The notes beneath the pieces are model-generated. The model was not told the origin of the DNA. It did no database searches and saw only the letters and a program-made list of their open reading frames with translations. Positions 15,515-22,102 of a stretch of DNA of 24,628 nucleotides are shown here, piece after piece. Every line of letters starts with the position of its first letter. Position 1 is the stretch's first letter. The stretch lies in IMG/VR virus record IMGVR_UViG_3300024520_000478, positions 1 through 24,628 of that record. One strand, 5' to 3'. The position numbers were made by a program, and so were the translations under genes. The DNA is from a virus.

Positions 15515-18391
15515 CTATTCCCCGCCGAAATCTTTGCCAAAAAGTTCATCAAAATGCGGATCGTCTGATTTCACCTCAACCGTGGCCGCGGGTTTTCTCA
15601 ATTCCATGTAAACCACGTCTGGCGTACCTAACAGTTCATCATCCCAATCGTCAGGTCGGAACTTCGGATCCCAGGCGTCCTTCTTCACGACATCGAAGCC
15701 TGAGTCGCCATAGATGCGAGGCAGACCACCACCGATATTGAAAGCATCGAGCTTGGTGCCGCCCTCACTGGTCGCGAGAGCCACGAGGTAAGGACTAATG
15801 CCTTCGTGCTTGCCGTCCCTGTGGTTGAAGACCGAGACGATGTCGCCATCCTTCTTGATCGCGAAACCCGCTGATCCATCTGCCGTCAAGTATGTCCGCA
15901 TACCCGCGTATTCTTCAGGCGAGTAGACGTATACAGACGCACCGAACTTGTTGGTGGCCTTGGCTGAGGATATTTTCTCGTGGAAGAGCGCCGGACTATC
16001 AATCCGATTCACTGGCGGGGTGGGCACGCCGAGCTTCTTGTACTTAGCCTGCACCTTCTTCGGCAGGTAGAACTGAGTGGCAGGCTTGCCGCCTACATTG
16101 TCGACGCCAGCTCTAACAGATCGTCTTCGGAAAGATCCGGGTTGGCTTCCCGCAGAGCGCGACGAACGTACGACTCCGCCGGTTCGCTGGTTGAGTTGTC
16201 TGAGGTCTTCCCCGGTTCCTGCGCCCCTTGCTCTCGTTGCTCGATCAAGGCGTTGAGCAGCGGACTCAAGAGCCCTGCTGACTGGAGGGCGGACGCCAGC
16301 CGATTCTCCCGCTCCGAAACCTGACCCTGGGCCAAGGTCGGTTCCGCCGCCGTGTCCCCAGTCGGACGCTTTGAGTCTTTGGATCTGCTCGCCATAGCCT
16401 GATTCCCTTAGAATGGTATGAAACTCGTTTTGGCCGCCGAACAGCGTAGCGAAGTCAGGCGTCTCTATGATTGTATCGTTCCCGATGGCACCCGACTTGA
16501 GTATATCAGGAATACTCAACTCCGTCGATTTCTTCGCCCGGTCTGTGAAAGCCTTCACCCACGACCAAACAGTCTCTTGGATCTCTGCGGGCGACCACAC
16601 CTCGCCAGTCGTTCGCTTCAAAACGTCTGCCGCTTCGCGCACCAGCAAGTTCGCCGCGAGGTAGCCGGAATTCTTGGTCGCAACCTTGCCGATCTCGTCC
16701 GTATCCCTAACGAGCCGGCGCCCGCCGAAGTCTTCTTGGCGGAATCCCAGCCCCCTAGACATATGGGTGTCTTGGGTGATCTCGTTCATGTGACCGCGAA
16801 GGTTCAGGTAGAACGATGATACCTTCGGGCCCGATATATTGAGTTCAGAGGCCGGCTTCGTGAACGATCGGACCGTGTTATTTACCCATGCGTCCATCAC
16901 CGAATCAGATCCCTTGTCTCCCTCAACCGACTCCGCCATGATTCTCTTGATGGTGCCGATATCCTCCGGTCTGCCGGCGCGAGTCCAATTCTTCCAGATA
17001 TTAAGCGCGTTGCGTAAATTGGATTCGACAGAGGTCTGCGGGCTTGTCGCCGCAAGCAGCGATGCGAAGCGACCTGCATCGTCTCCAAAAATCTCCGTAA
17101 TCGCCTGTGCGGACGCGCGATACCAACCCTTTTTCGCGGCGCCTGCGGCAGCCATAGCTGCGATCTCATTCGGGGACGCAGAAAGTTGCAAATAGTCGTC
17201 GATGCGGATGCGGTCGTTAGGTGTCAGAGACGCCTGCTCATCCTGGGTCAGGAACTTCGATATTCGATCTTCCAGTGGCGCCTGCGAAGCGTTAGGCGCA
17301 AGTTGTCTCAGCCCAACACGGGGGACCATTGGAACACCATTGAGGGTTTGGCTCAGCCCGCCAACCTCCGTCGCGGCGGGGGCGTCGATGGCGCGGGGGG
17401 TGTGGGCGAACTCCAACTGATCGACTAACGCGATTGCAGATTCTCCATTGGAGGTGCGAATCCTTACCTGACTACCCTTTAGGTTCAGGTTCTCTAGCGT
17501 CGGCTCAAGTAACCGAGCATCTTTCCGCCCGCCAGAGATTATGCCGACAACCTCTACAGGTTCCGGGCCAAGGAACATCCTCGCCGGGAAACCTCGCTCG
17601 ATCAGCGCAGCCCGCTTATCCCGAAGGTGAGATACACTCTCCGCTGACTTGGGCGACCGCTCATCAAAGATACTTCGCGACGGGAGCCCCTCGGCAGCAC
17701 GACGAACCCTTGACTCAGATACAATGTCTGGAGCGATGGCGCGGGCTGCCTTCTTCGCTGCCGTCTCGGCTGCCGTCTCGGCTGTCTGCCTCGCAGCCGC
17801 TCGTCCTAACCCTGCTGGGCCGCCCAGGACGCCACTTATCGCCAGATCGGTTGCCACGTCCCCACCCAACGCAAAAAGCTCGCCTAAGCCACCCTCGCGG
17901 GCCTTCTGACCGACTGCTGTAGCCGCCATCCCAGACCCGAAACCCAGAGCCGCGAGGGGTACGGTCGGGGCAAGCAACGATCCAGCCGCGACGTAGGGCG
18001 CCGCCATTGTTAGTTCGGCTGCCATTCGCTCGCCGGGTGTTTGCGCCTTGAAGGGTTGCTGTCCGAAGTCCCACTGCGATTCATCGGCAAAGCCAGGAGG
18101 AATCTCAGACATAACGTGCGGAAGCGTCATCTCGGCAATCGCCCTCGGACCTGCGGCGTGGTCGACGGACGTGATTGCCTCCCAGATGCGGTCGGGATGA
18201 TCTGGGCCTGTCATTGGACTCATCGTCGGCCCGTGAGGAACTGGCTCGCGATCGATAGTTGCTTCGGCGGCGGTGCGAGCTAGCAGACTCGACATATCGT
18301 TATAGCTAGCGGGGCGACTTCGTTGCCTCCAATCATCACCCAGAGCTTCGCCGCGCATCAGCGCATCAATGATTTCGCTTTTGGTAGCCAT
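15515..18391 (-). CDS. Multidomain virion-linked protein with HhH-GPD-like and GNAT-like parts
   Basis: The start is the ATG at 18391, overlapping the TerL stop as TAATG; an upstream in-frame codon at 18556 only adds a shadow of TerL. Product 958 aa. Residues 120-200: hydrophobic Ala/Gly-rich stretches that could reach a membrane. Residues 400-620: LLAATSPQTSVESNLRNAL (445-463) resembles the endonuclease III stretch LLSAQATDVSVNKAT. LNISGPKVSSFYLNL (517-531) resembles the helix-hairpin-helix LPGVGRKTANVVLN, and TQDTHMSR (539-546) resembles VDTHIFR. K523 and D541 are 18 residues apart, as are K120 and D138 in E. coli Nth. Residues 660-770: Gly/Arg linker that overlaps a nested ORF. Residues 775-935: GNAT-like, with PRIYGDSGFDVV (891-902) and a final PDVVYMEL strand. 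The place between TerL and portal is unusual. Candidate injected effector or virion enzyme. The domain calls are inferred by eye. Confidence 0.75.
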   Translation of the reverse strand: MATKSEIIDALMRGEALGDDWRQRSRPASYNDMSSLLARTAAEATIDREPVPHGPTMSPMTGPDHPDRIWEAITSVDHAAGPRAIAEMTLPHVMSEIPPGFADESQWDFGQQPFKAQTPGERMAAELTMAAPYVAAGSLLAPTVPLAALGFGSGMAATAVGQKAREGGLGELFALGGDVATDLAISGVLGGPAGLGRAAARQTAETAAETAAKKAARAIAPDIVSESRVRRAAEGLPSRSIFDERSPKSAESVSHLRDKRAALIERGFPARMFLGPEPVEVVGIISGGRKDARLLEPTLENLNLKGSQVRIRTSNGESAIALVDQLEFAHTPRAIDAPAATEVGGLSQTLNGVPMVPRVGLRQLAPNASQAPLEDRISKFLTQDEQASLTPNDRIRIDDYLQLSASPNEIAAMAAAGAAKKGWYRASAQAITEIFGDDAGRFASLLAATSPQTSVESNLRNALNIWKNWTRAGRPEDIGTIKRIMAESVEGDKGSDSVMDAWVNNTVRSFTKPASELNISGPKVSSFYLNLRGHMNEITQDTHMSRGLGFRQEDFGGRRLVRDTDEIGKVATKNSGYLAANLLVREAADVLKRTTGEVWSPAEIQETVWSWVKAFTDRAKKSTELSIPDILKSGAIGNDTIIETPDFATLFGGQNEFHTILRESGYGEQIQRLKASDWGHGGGTDLGPGSGFGAGESAGVRPPVSRALESAAQRLDRATRARGAGTGEDLRQLNQRTGGVVRSSRSAGSQPGSFRRRSVRAGVDNVGGKPATQFYLPKKVQAKYKKLGVPTPPVNRIDSPALFHEKISSAKATNKFGASVYVYSPEEYAGMRTYLTADGSAGFAIKKDGDIVSVFNHRDGKHEGISPYLVALATSEGGTKLDAFNIGGGLPRIYGDSGFDVVKKDAWDPKFRPDDWDDELLGTPDVVYMELRKPAATVEVKSDDPHFDELFGKDFGGE
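16093..16395 (-). CDS. Nested 100-aa ORF, alternate frame within the 958-aa gene
   Basis: The ATG at 16395 is preceded by AAGGGA with 8-base spacing. The frame is +1 relative to the host gene and ends in TAG at 16093. The product reads like a natural acidic helical protein: a variable charged N-terminus (1-30), an amphipathic helix (NRLASALQSAGLLSPLLNAL, about 31-50), a Gln/Glu/Ser linker, and a C-terminal segment ending NPDLSEDDLLELAS. In a 60-base sample (16141-16200) third-position GC is 14/20 in this frame against 11/20 in the host frame, and the host frame here reads as low-complexity Gly/Arg linker. Unknown function. An antitoxin, partner or chaperone of the surrounding protein is a hypothesis only. 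Confidence 0.5.
   Translation of the reverse strand: MASRSKDSKRPTGDTAAEPTLAQGQVSERENRLASALQSAGLLSPLLNALIEQREQGAQEPGKTSDNSTSEPAESYVRRALREANPDLSEDDLLELASTM
17757..17780 (-). repeat. 12-bp tandem duplication in the 958-aa gene
   Basis: The unit gctgccgtctcg occurs twice in tandem (17757-17768 and 17769-17780) and encodes an Ala-Ala-Glu-Thr repeat in the helical, Ala-rich part after the hydrophobic stretch. It keeps the reading frame. Confidence 0.85.
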
Positions 18392-20019
18392 TACATCGTC
18401 ATCGCTGAGCGGGTTCGTCCACGTCGACCGCCATCGCGCGCCTTGCGCTGCGCCCGCTGCACGCTCTGAGCCAGACTCACCTTCTCCAGCGCGAGGTGGC
18501 AGTAGGCGTTTGCGTGGCGAAGATGGTCGTTCTTCCGGCCACCCGTGACGACCCACCTCGCCGTTCGGTCGCCCGTCTCGTCGTTCTCTTGGACGACGCG
18601 CTTCAGGTTCGTCATCTGCGGAACGAACTCCTCCTGCCAGAACTCGTCCTTGGTGTAGAACTTCACGCGCCGGTCAGTGATCGACCGATGCGCGTCGTCG
18701 AGCAGCCACGTTCGTCCGACCTTCACGAGCGCATTGCCCTGGTGCCAGTCGGGGTCGGTCTTCTTTGCGTTGACGTAGAGGCAACCCCACCACCCTGGGT
18801 GACTCTTCACGAAGTCGCGCACGCTCGAGGTGTCCGCGCCCTGATCCATCACGCCCGATTCGACGTGGAACTTCTTCGCAATCGCATCGAGCTCGTTGAA
18901 TGTATCAGCGCGGCCCCTTGCGATCTGCACCGAGTCTCGCTCGCCCGTGCGGACACGAACCTCGTACCAGTGAGGTTTGCCTGGGTCTACACCCATCGCC
19001 GCCGGTCCTTCGTGTCGCAGGGGCCGCGCGTCATCTGTCAACAGATCCGTGAGCTGGCTCTCTGTGATCTGGTCTTCTGTCTCTGCGTATGCGCGTGCAA
19101 GCACTTGGTTGTAGAACTCGCGCATTCGACCGCGATCGACCGCGACGTTGGCCGAGTGCAGGATGTCCGCCGCAGTCTTCGTCGGCGAGCAGAGTTGGCT
19201 GGCCCAGTAGCCACGATGTCCGAGAACGTCGGGTTTCACTGCGACCCACTGTCCCCGCTCTCGCTTCAGCGGCTCTCGGCATTTCGAGCAGAGGTAGAAC
19301 GGGTCCGTGTTATGCGGCTCGGCAATGCACTCGGGGTATGTGTCCTCGAGGCTCGTCCATCCGTTGCACTTGCTGCAAAGCCAGTTCCACATGCGTTGGT
19401 CGGAGGCTTGGTAGTCGAGATCGACGCCCCACTCTGGAACGGTCGGCGTCGACAGGATCGTCATCTCGGGTGTCATTGATCCGTCGAGACGATGCTCGGC
19501 TGCGTCCCAGCGCGAGTCATCCATCTCGTCGCGCTCGTCACCGTACAGTCGGTCGATAGGCATACTCTTGAGCTTGCTCATGCTTTTCTGCTTGGCGCCG
19601 CCCTTCTGCCCAGCACCCCGGAAGTAGATAAACGACCCACCGATTTCTTTCAGCCCTGCGGCGTCGGTGTTGCCGACAACATCGTCACCCCAGACGTGCT
19701 GATTGTTCGCCAGGAGCGGCGAGAATCGACCCTTACTGAAGTCCTGCACCTCGGCATCGGTTGGGAACAGGTACAGGATGCCGCGCAGTGTTTCGGATTC
19801 CGCCTCCTCGATACAACGCAGGACGCAGGCGATTGTAAATCCCATCTGCGCGCCTTTGATGATCGTGGTTCTCCGCTCGTGTTCGTCGATGATCTCGGGC
19901 AGGTACGGGTAGCGTTTGAAGTCGACCGTCACGCCCCCGTCGATCTGCACCTTGGCTCGGTGCATGGCGAAGGACGGACTCACGAGCGCAGCCACGTCTG
20001 ATTCGAGGGCGGCACTCAT
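18391..20019 (-). CDS. terL: Terminase large subunit, lambda gpA-like (TerL)
   Basis: Start chosen at the ATG at 20019; the upstream in-frame extension to 20208 only shadows TerS. The 542-aa product has an ATPase domain with a gpA-type Walker A variant (KGAQMGF, 55-61; the usual terminal GKT/S is absent, as in lambda gpA KSARVGYSK) and a Walker B (IDRLYGDERDE, 155-165). A zinc-ribbon insertion follows (C215, C218, C244, C247). The RNase H-like nuclease has acidic residues D345 (GVDPG), D392 (MDQGAD) and D498 (NDHLRHANAY). It packages DNA into the prohead and cuts concatemers. It lies 31 bases after TerS and is coupled by TAATG to the 958-aa gene. Only a G-rich, weak Shine-Dalgarno is seen. 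Confidence 0.92.
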   Translation of the reverse strand: MSAALESDVAALVSPSFAMHRAKVQIDGGVTVDFKRYPYLPEIIDEHERRTTIIKGAQMGFTIACVLRCIEEAESETLRGILYLFPTDAEVQDFSKGRFSPLLANNQHVWGDDVVGNTDAAGLKEIGGSFIYFRGAGQKGGAKQKSMSKLKSMPIDRLYGDERDEMDDSRWDAAEHRLDGSMTPEMTILSTPTVPEWGVDLDYQASDQRMWNWLCSKCNGWTSLEDTYPECIAEPHNTDPFYLCSKCREPLKRERGQWVAVKPDVLGHRGYWASQLCSPTKTAADILHSANVAVDRGRMREFYNQVLARAYAETEDQITESQLTDLLTDDARPLRHEGPAAMGVDPGKPHWYEVRVRTGERDSVQIARGRADTFNELDAIAKKFHVESGVMDQGADTSSVRDFVKSHPGWWGCLYVNAKKTDPDWHQGNALVKVGRTWLLDDAHRSITDRRVKFYTKDEFWQEEFVPQMTNLKRVVQENDETGDRTARWVVTGGRKNDHLRHANAYCHLALEKVSLAQSVQRAQRKARDGGRRGRTRSAMTM

Positions 20020-20050
20020 GCCCGCCCGCCCGTGCGTGGTTGCTTCGGGG

Positions 20051-20530
20051 TCACTCGCCGCCGCCCTTCTGCATGTCGTCGTGGGCCATCTTGCGAATCG
20101 CCTTCCTGGCTTCAGGGGAGAGCGACTCGGCAATGGCTCGAGCTTCCTTGCTTGCGGTGAGCGGGTTGTCTGGTTGGTTGCCCAGGTCGACGGCAGAGCG
20201 GTCGCCATACTTCGCCCGGTTCATAACCTTCAGCGACCACTTGATGTTGTCGCTCTGCAATTTCGCGGCGCCGGTCGACTCCGATGTCGCGTGCATCGCG
20301 TTCTCGTCTGCGAGGTCGATCAGCCGGTCGAAGTAGTGATCGGCCTGATCCAGTCGCGCCCGCGCGTAGTTCGGACCAAATTTGTCACTCGCCCCGCGCT
20401 CCCCATCCCGCCACCGACGCACGGTCTTTGAGCAAGGCATAGCGTCGTCACGGCAGATAGACTCGAGCGACTCACCGGACGCGAGGCGGTCGCAAATCTC
20501 TGTAGCGATGTCTTCGGAATAGGCGGCCAA
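20051..20530 (-). CDS. terS: Terminase small subunit, Sf6-like (TerS)
   Basis: The 159-aa product begins with YSEDIATEICDRLASGESLE (4-23), SICRDDAMPCSKTVRRW (24-40), the N-terminal HTH of Sf6/P22-type small terminases, which binds the packaging site. A helical oligomerisation region (about 50-115) and a tail that contacts TerL follow. The start codon is TTG at 20530. It is preceded, after a stop two codons upstream, by GGGG with 6-base spacing, and no other start is available in frame. The gene is next to TerL, as in most tailed phages. Pairing of an Sf6-like small subunit with a lambda gpA-like large subunit is mosaic. Confidence 0.88.
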   Translation of the reverse strand: MAAYSEDIATEICDRLASGESLESICRDDAMPCSKTVRRWRDGERGASDKFGPNYARARLDQADHYFDRLIDLADENAMHATSESTGAAKLQSDNIKWSLKVMNRAKYGDRSAVDLGNQPDNPLTASKEARAIAESLSPEARKAIRKMAHDDMQKGGGE

Positions 20531-20573
20531 CGCTCACCCCAAGCGGTTGAATCCACCATCAGGATGCGTCAAC

Positions 20574-20597
20574 AACGCTAAAAGTCTACTTAGCGTT
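20574..20597. promoter_or_regulatory. 22-bp dyad operator upstream of terS (same as at 12231)
   Basis: Plus strand AACGCTAA (20574-20581), 8 bases, TTAGCGTT (20590-20597). The core ACGCTAA-N8-TTAGCGT is identical in half-sites and spacing to the site at 12231-12252. One arm covers the last codons and stop of the HTH gene. On the minus strand TAGACT lies in the central 8 bases where the -35 box of the other site lies, but no good -10 follows (CATCCT at 16 bases). It may need an activator. Confidence 0.7.
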
Positions 20598-20849
20598 AGG
20601 TTCCCCTTTATGGTTCGAATTTTGCCTGGGAAATGACGGTGCGCGTTTTGCGCCGCCGCACATGGCACCATCCGCAGCGTGGCGCCTGAGTGCCTCGATT
20701 GCCTTTTCAGTTTCGATGAATCTACTTCTTCCGATCTTGAAAGATGGGATGAGGCCCGATTCGAGCCACCGATGAACCTCCCGTTCGCTGGCGTCTACGA
20801 TTTCAGCGAACCGTCGCGGTCGTGTGAAGACGGGTATGACTTGTTGCAC
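20586..20849 (-). CDS. Excisionase/MerR-type HTH DNA-binding protein
   Basis: The start was set at the GTG at 20849, which has AAGGGG six bases upstream. A longer frame from TTG at 20894 lacks such a site. The 87-aa product has a helix-turn-helix of the excisionase/AlpA/MerR-like type (about 8-52): RRFAEIVDASEREVHRWLES (11-30), then GLIPSFKIGRSRFIETE (31-47), where the wing follows. Such proteins act as recombination-direction factors or as transcription regulators. The gene ends inside a 22-bp palindrome that recurs before the capsid gene, so it is a candidate binder. No integrase is nearby, which makes a regulator role plausible. Confidence 0.75.
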   Translation of the reverse strand: MQQVIPVFTRPRRFAEIVDASEREVHRWLESGLIPSFKIGRSRFIETEKAIEALRRHAADGAMCGGAKRAPSFPRQNSNHKGEPNAK

Positions 20850-20906
20850 ATGGAGCCCCTTGGCGGTGACCCGACAGGAATTGCCGTGGCACAACAGGAG
20901 GTAATC

Positions 20907-21116
20907 ATGCGATGCGCATCATTGGCCTTCGGAAGTCGATGGCGAGGCTGCGCTGTGGGCAGCCTCACGCCGGAGTTACGCAGGGGACCTCAGGACGACT
21001 CGTGCGATCCGTTGGGCGGTAAAAATGGAACGACCAACCGTTACCTAGCCAGGTTCCAATTAATCGACGCCTGCGTCATTCTTCTTCGATTGCCGTTTAG
21101 CTACGGACCTCCGTAA
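20907..21116 (+). CDS. Possible small plus-strand ORF with perfect Shine-Dalgarno (doubtful)
   Basis: The ATG at 20907 is preceded by AGGAGGT (20896-20902) at ideal spacing, and a 69-codon frame follows to TAA at 21116. The protein is Arg/Gly/Leu-rich without a recognisable motif, and the last 57 bases run antisense to the 65-aa zinc-finger gene. A long palindrome (20941-20971) falls within it. Coding is unproven. The perfect Shine-Dalgarno may be chance, or this may be an antisense regulator. Confidence 0.2.
   Translation: MRCASLAFGSRWRGCAVGSLTPELRRGPQDDSCDPLGGKNGTTNRYLARFQLIDACVILLRLPFSYGPP
20941..20971 (-). other. Hairpin upstream of the HTH gene
   Basis: GAGGCTGC (20944-20951) and GCAGCCTC (20959-20966) form an 8-bp stem with a 7-base loop. 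A further 3 bp (GGC/GCC) lies beyond a two-base bulge. It lies in the 210-base gap between the zinc-finger gene and the HTH gene and about 90 bases upstream of the GTG start. No U-run follows on either strand, so this is not a simple intrinsic terminator. Confidence 0.55.
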
Positions 21117-21257
21117 CCACGCTGCCTGCCTGCACGCATCGGAGCAGAAGACCCGCGTACTGCGCTTGGGCTCGAAAACCGAATCGCAGTCAGACGCCGC
21201 ACAAACGCGTCTAAGGATTTTTTTGATTACGGGTAGGTCTTCCAACCACTCAACCAT
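21060..21257 (-). CDS. Small zinc-finger protein
   Basis: Start at the ATG at 21257 with GGAG ten bases upstream; a longer frame to 21329 would overlap the previous gene's coding region. The 65-aa product has a Cys motif: C-x4-C in VCAASDC (18-24), then the FCSDACRQAAW stretch (37-47), a pattern known from phage and bacterial small zinc-finger proteins. The rest is basic, with a C-terminal Lys/Arg tail. It may bind nucleic acid. It overlaps the preceding gene by 8 bases. The T-rich segment at 21219 (plus strand) lies within this gene, coding for KK. Confidence 0.6.
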   Translation of the reverse strand: MVEWLEDLPVIKKILRRVCAASDCDSVFEPKRSTRVFCSDACRQAAWLRRSVAKRQSKKNDAGVD

Positions 21258-21495
21258 TTGATCTCGACTCCGCTCGTTTGGCGGCGCGTGGCTTACGTTT
21301 CCTGTTCCGCTCCACCTGTGCATCGACAAGAATCAAGACCATCGCCTCGAGGTACACGAGTTTTCGCGCGAGCGTTTCGCTCCGGTGGAGCTCCATCTGC
21401 GGCAGTCGTGATTCGAGGCACGGGCACATTGGCCCGGTCGGTGGAATCGGCAGCTTGCAGTCTGGGCACCTGGGCGTGAGTCGCGCTCCGCTCAT
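21250..21495 (-). CDS. Small protein with zinc-ribbon-like cysteines
   Basis: The 81-aa product has CPDC (10-13) and CPC (24-26), with Pro-rich loops, possibly an N-terminal zinc ribbon of treble-clef type. A helix (about 36-62) and a Lys/Arg-rich C-terminus follow. The start overlaps the upstream stop as ATGA (21495-21492). It is one of three Cys-motif proteins in this early region. No function can be assigned. Confidence 0.6.
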   Translation of the reverse strand: MSGARLTPRCPDCKLPIPPTGPMCPCLESRLPQMELHRSETLARKLVYLEAMVLILVDAQVERNRKRKPRAAKRAESRSNG

Positions 21496-21794
21496 TCCGT
21501 TTCCTTCGCCGGCTGGGTTACGGGTTCGAGTTCAACTCCGGGGTCGCTCGCATTGTCGACGAGCAGGTTGAACGCCATCGACGCAGCCACGCAGAGCATC
21601 TCTGAAACCAGATCATTGATGCGCCCCTGCTCGAGAGCTTCCTGTGCGTAGTTGCGAAGGTCGAGGCACTCTTCCATTCCTTCCGCAACCGGATCGCCGC
21701 AAAAGGGTTCGTCGAGTGACTTGCGGTACTGGCTTGAGCATTTACGCCACCGCTCTTCGGCGCGTTGGTCGAAGTCCGAATCGAAGTCGCTCAC
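21492..21794 (-). CDS. Hypothetical acidic early protein
   Basis: The start is the GTG at 21794, which overlaps the nuclease stop as GTGA and has GGAGG eight bases upstream. A TTG at 21809 gives a 105-residue frame but has no such site. The 100-aa product is acidic and helical, with five Cys residues scattered (such as C19, C32, C43 and C68). No family is recognised. Context: early operon next to the nuclease and zinc-ribbon proteins. Confidence 0.6.
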   Translation of the reverse strand: MSDFDSDFDQRAEERWRKCSSQYRKSLDEPFCGDPVAEGMEECLDLRNYAQEALEQGRINDLVSEMLCVAASMAFNLLVDNASDPGVELEPVTQPAKETE

Positions 21795-22102
21795 CTCGGC
21801 AGCCTCCAATCCCTGAACACCGGCAGCCGCATGACAACGAGCGCATCCTCGATTCGCTTGTTCTTGCGCTTGATGACTGCGACGGGCTCTTGCCCTGGTC
21901 CGGCGTTCGCCTCGGCTTGCTTACAGGCTGCGAGCATATCCGCGTATCCTGGGGCACCGAGCAGTTTGCATTCGATGGCGAAGTGATCGTGAATGATATC
22001 GGTCTTGCCGCCCTGCTCTCCCCGAGTATCTGGCCCGCGCCTGACCCCGCCGAATATTTTGGCGACGGTACGCTCCCATTGCTTCCACGCTTTGTCGCTC
22101 AC
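21791..22102 (-). CDS. PD-(D/E)XK nuclease, Holliday-junction-resolvase-like
   Basis: The GTG start at 22102 overlaps the upstream stop as GTGA and has a GGAG-type Shine-Dalgarno in front. The 103-aa product carries the PD-(D/E)XK pattern: E10 in WERTVAKIF, D35 in KTDIIHDHF, and ECK (44-46) of AIECKLL, followed by basic residues (IKRKNKR). These are the catalytic acid, metal-binding Asp and E-x-K typical of small resolvase-like or very-short-patch-like nucleases. The length is close to phage resolvases. It is placed beside the replication gene, so a role in recombination or DNA branch resolution before packaging is plausible; substrate not shown. Confidence 0.7.
   Translation of the reverse strand: MSDKAWKQWERTVAKIFGGVRRGPDTRGEQGGKTDIIHDHFAIECKLLGAPGYADMLAACKQAEANAGPGQEPVAVIKRKNKRIEDALVVMRLPVFRDWRLPR

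Noticed and set aside
16093-16395. Frameshift or pseudogene explanation for the alternate frame in the 958-aa gene
   Set aside because: The host frame stays open on both sides with recognisable domains (HhH-GPD-like before, GNAT-like after), so a broken gene is not needed. A nested gene is the better reading, though unproven.
18391-18556. N-terminal extension of the 958-aa protein (55 extra residues)
   Set aside because: It reads as an out-of-frame copy of the TerL end. The TAATG overlap at 18391 gives a better start.
18496-19479. Plus-strand 327-codon open frame
   Set aside because: Antisense to TerL, whose motifs are clear; composition is that of a mirror frame.
20020-20208. N-terminal extension of TerL (63 extra residues)
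   Set aside because: It overlaps TerS in another frame and looks low-complexity; TerL homology begins after the ATG at 20019.
21217-21226. T-run as a terminator
   Set aside because: It lies inside the 65-aa gene and encodes Lys codons on the minus strand; no stem precedes it.
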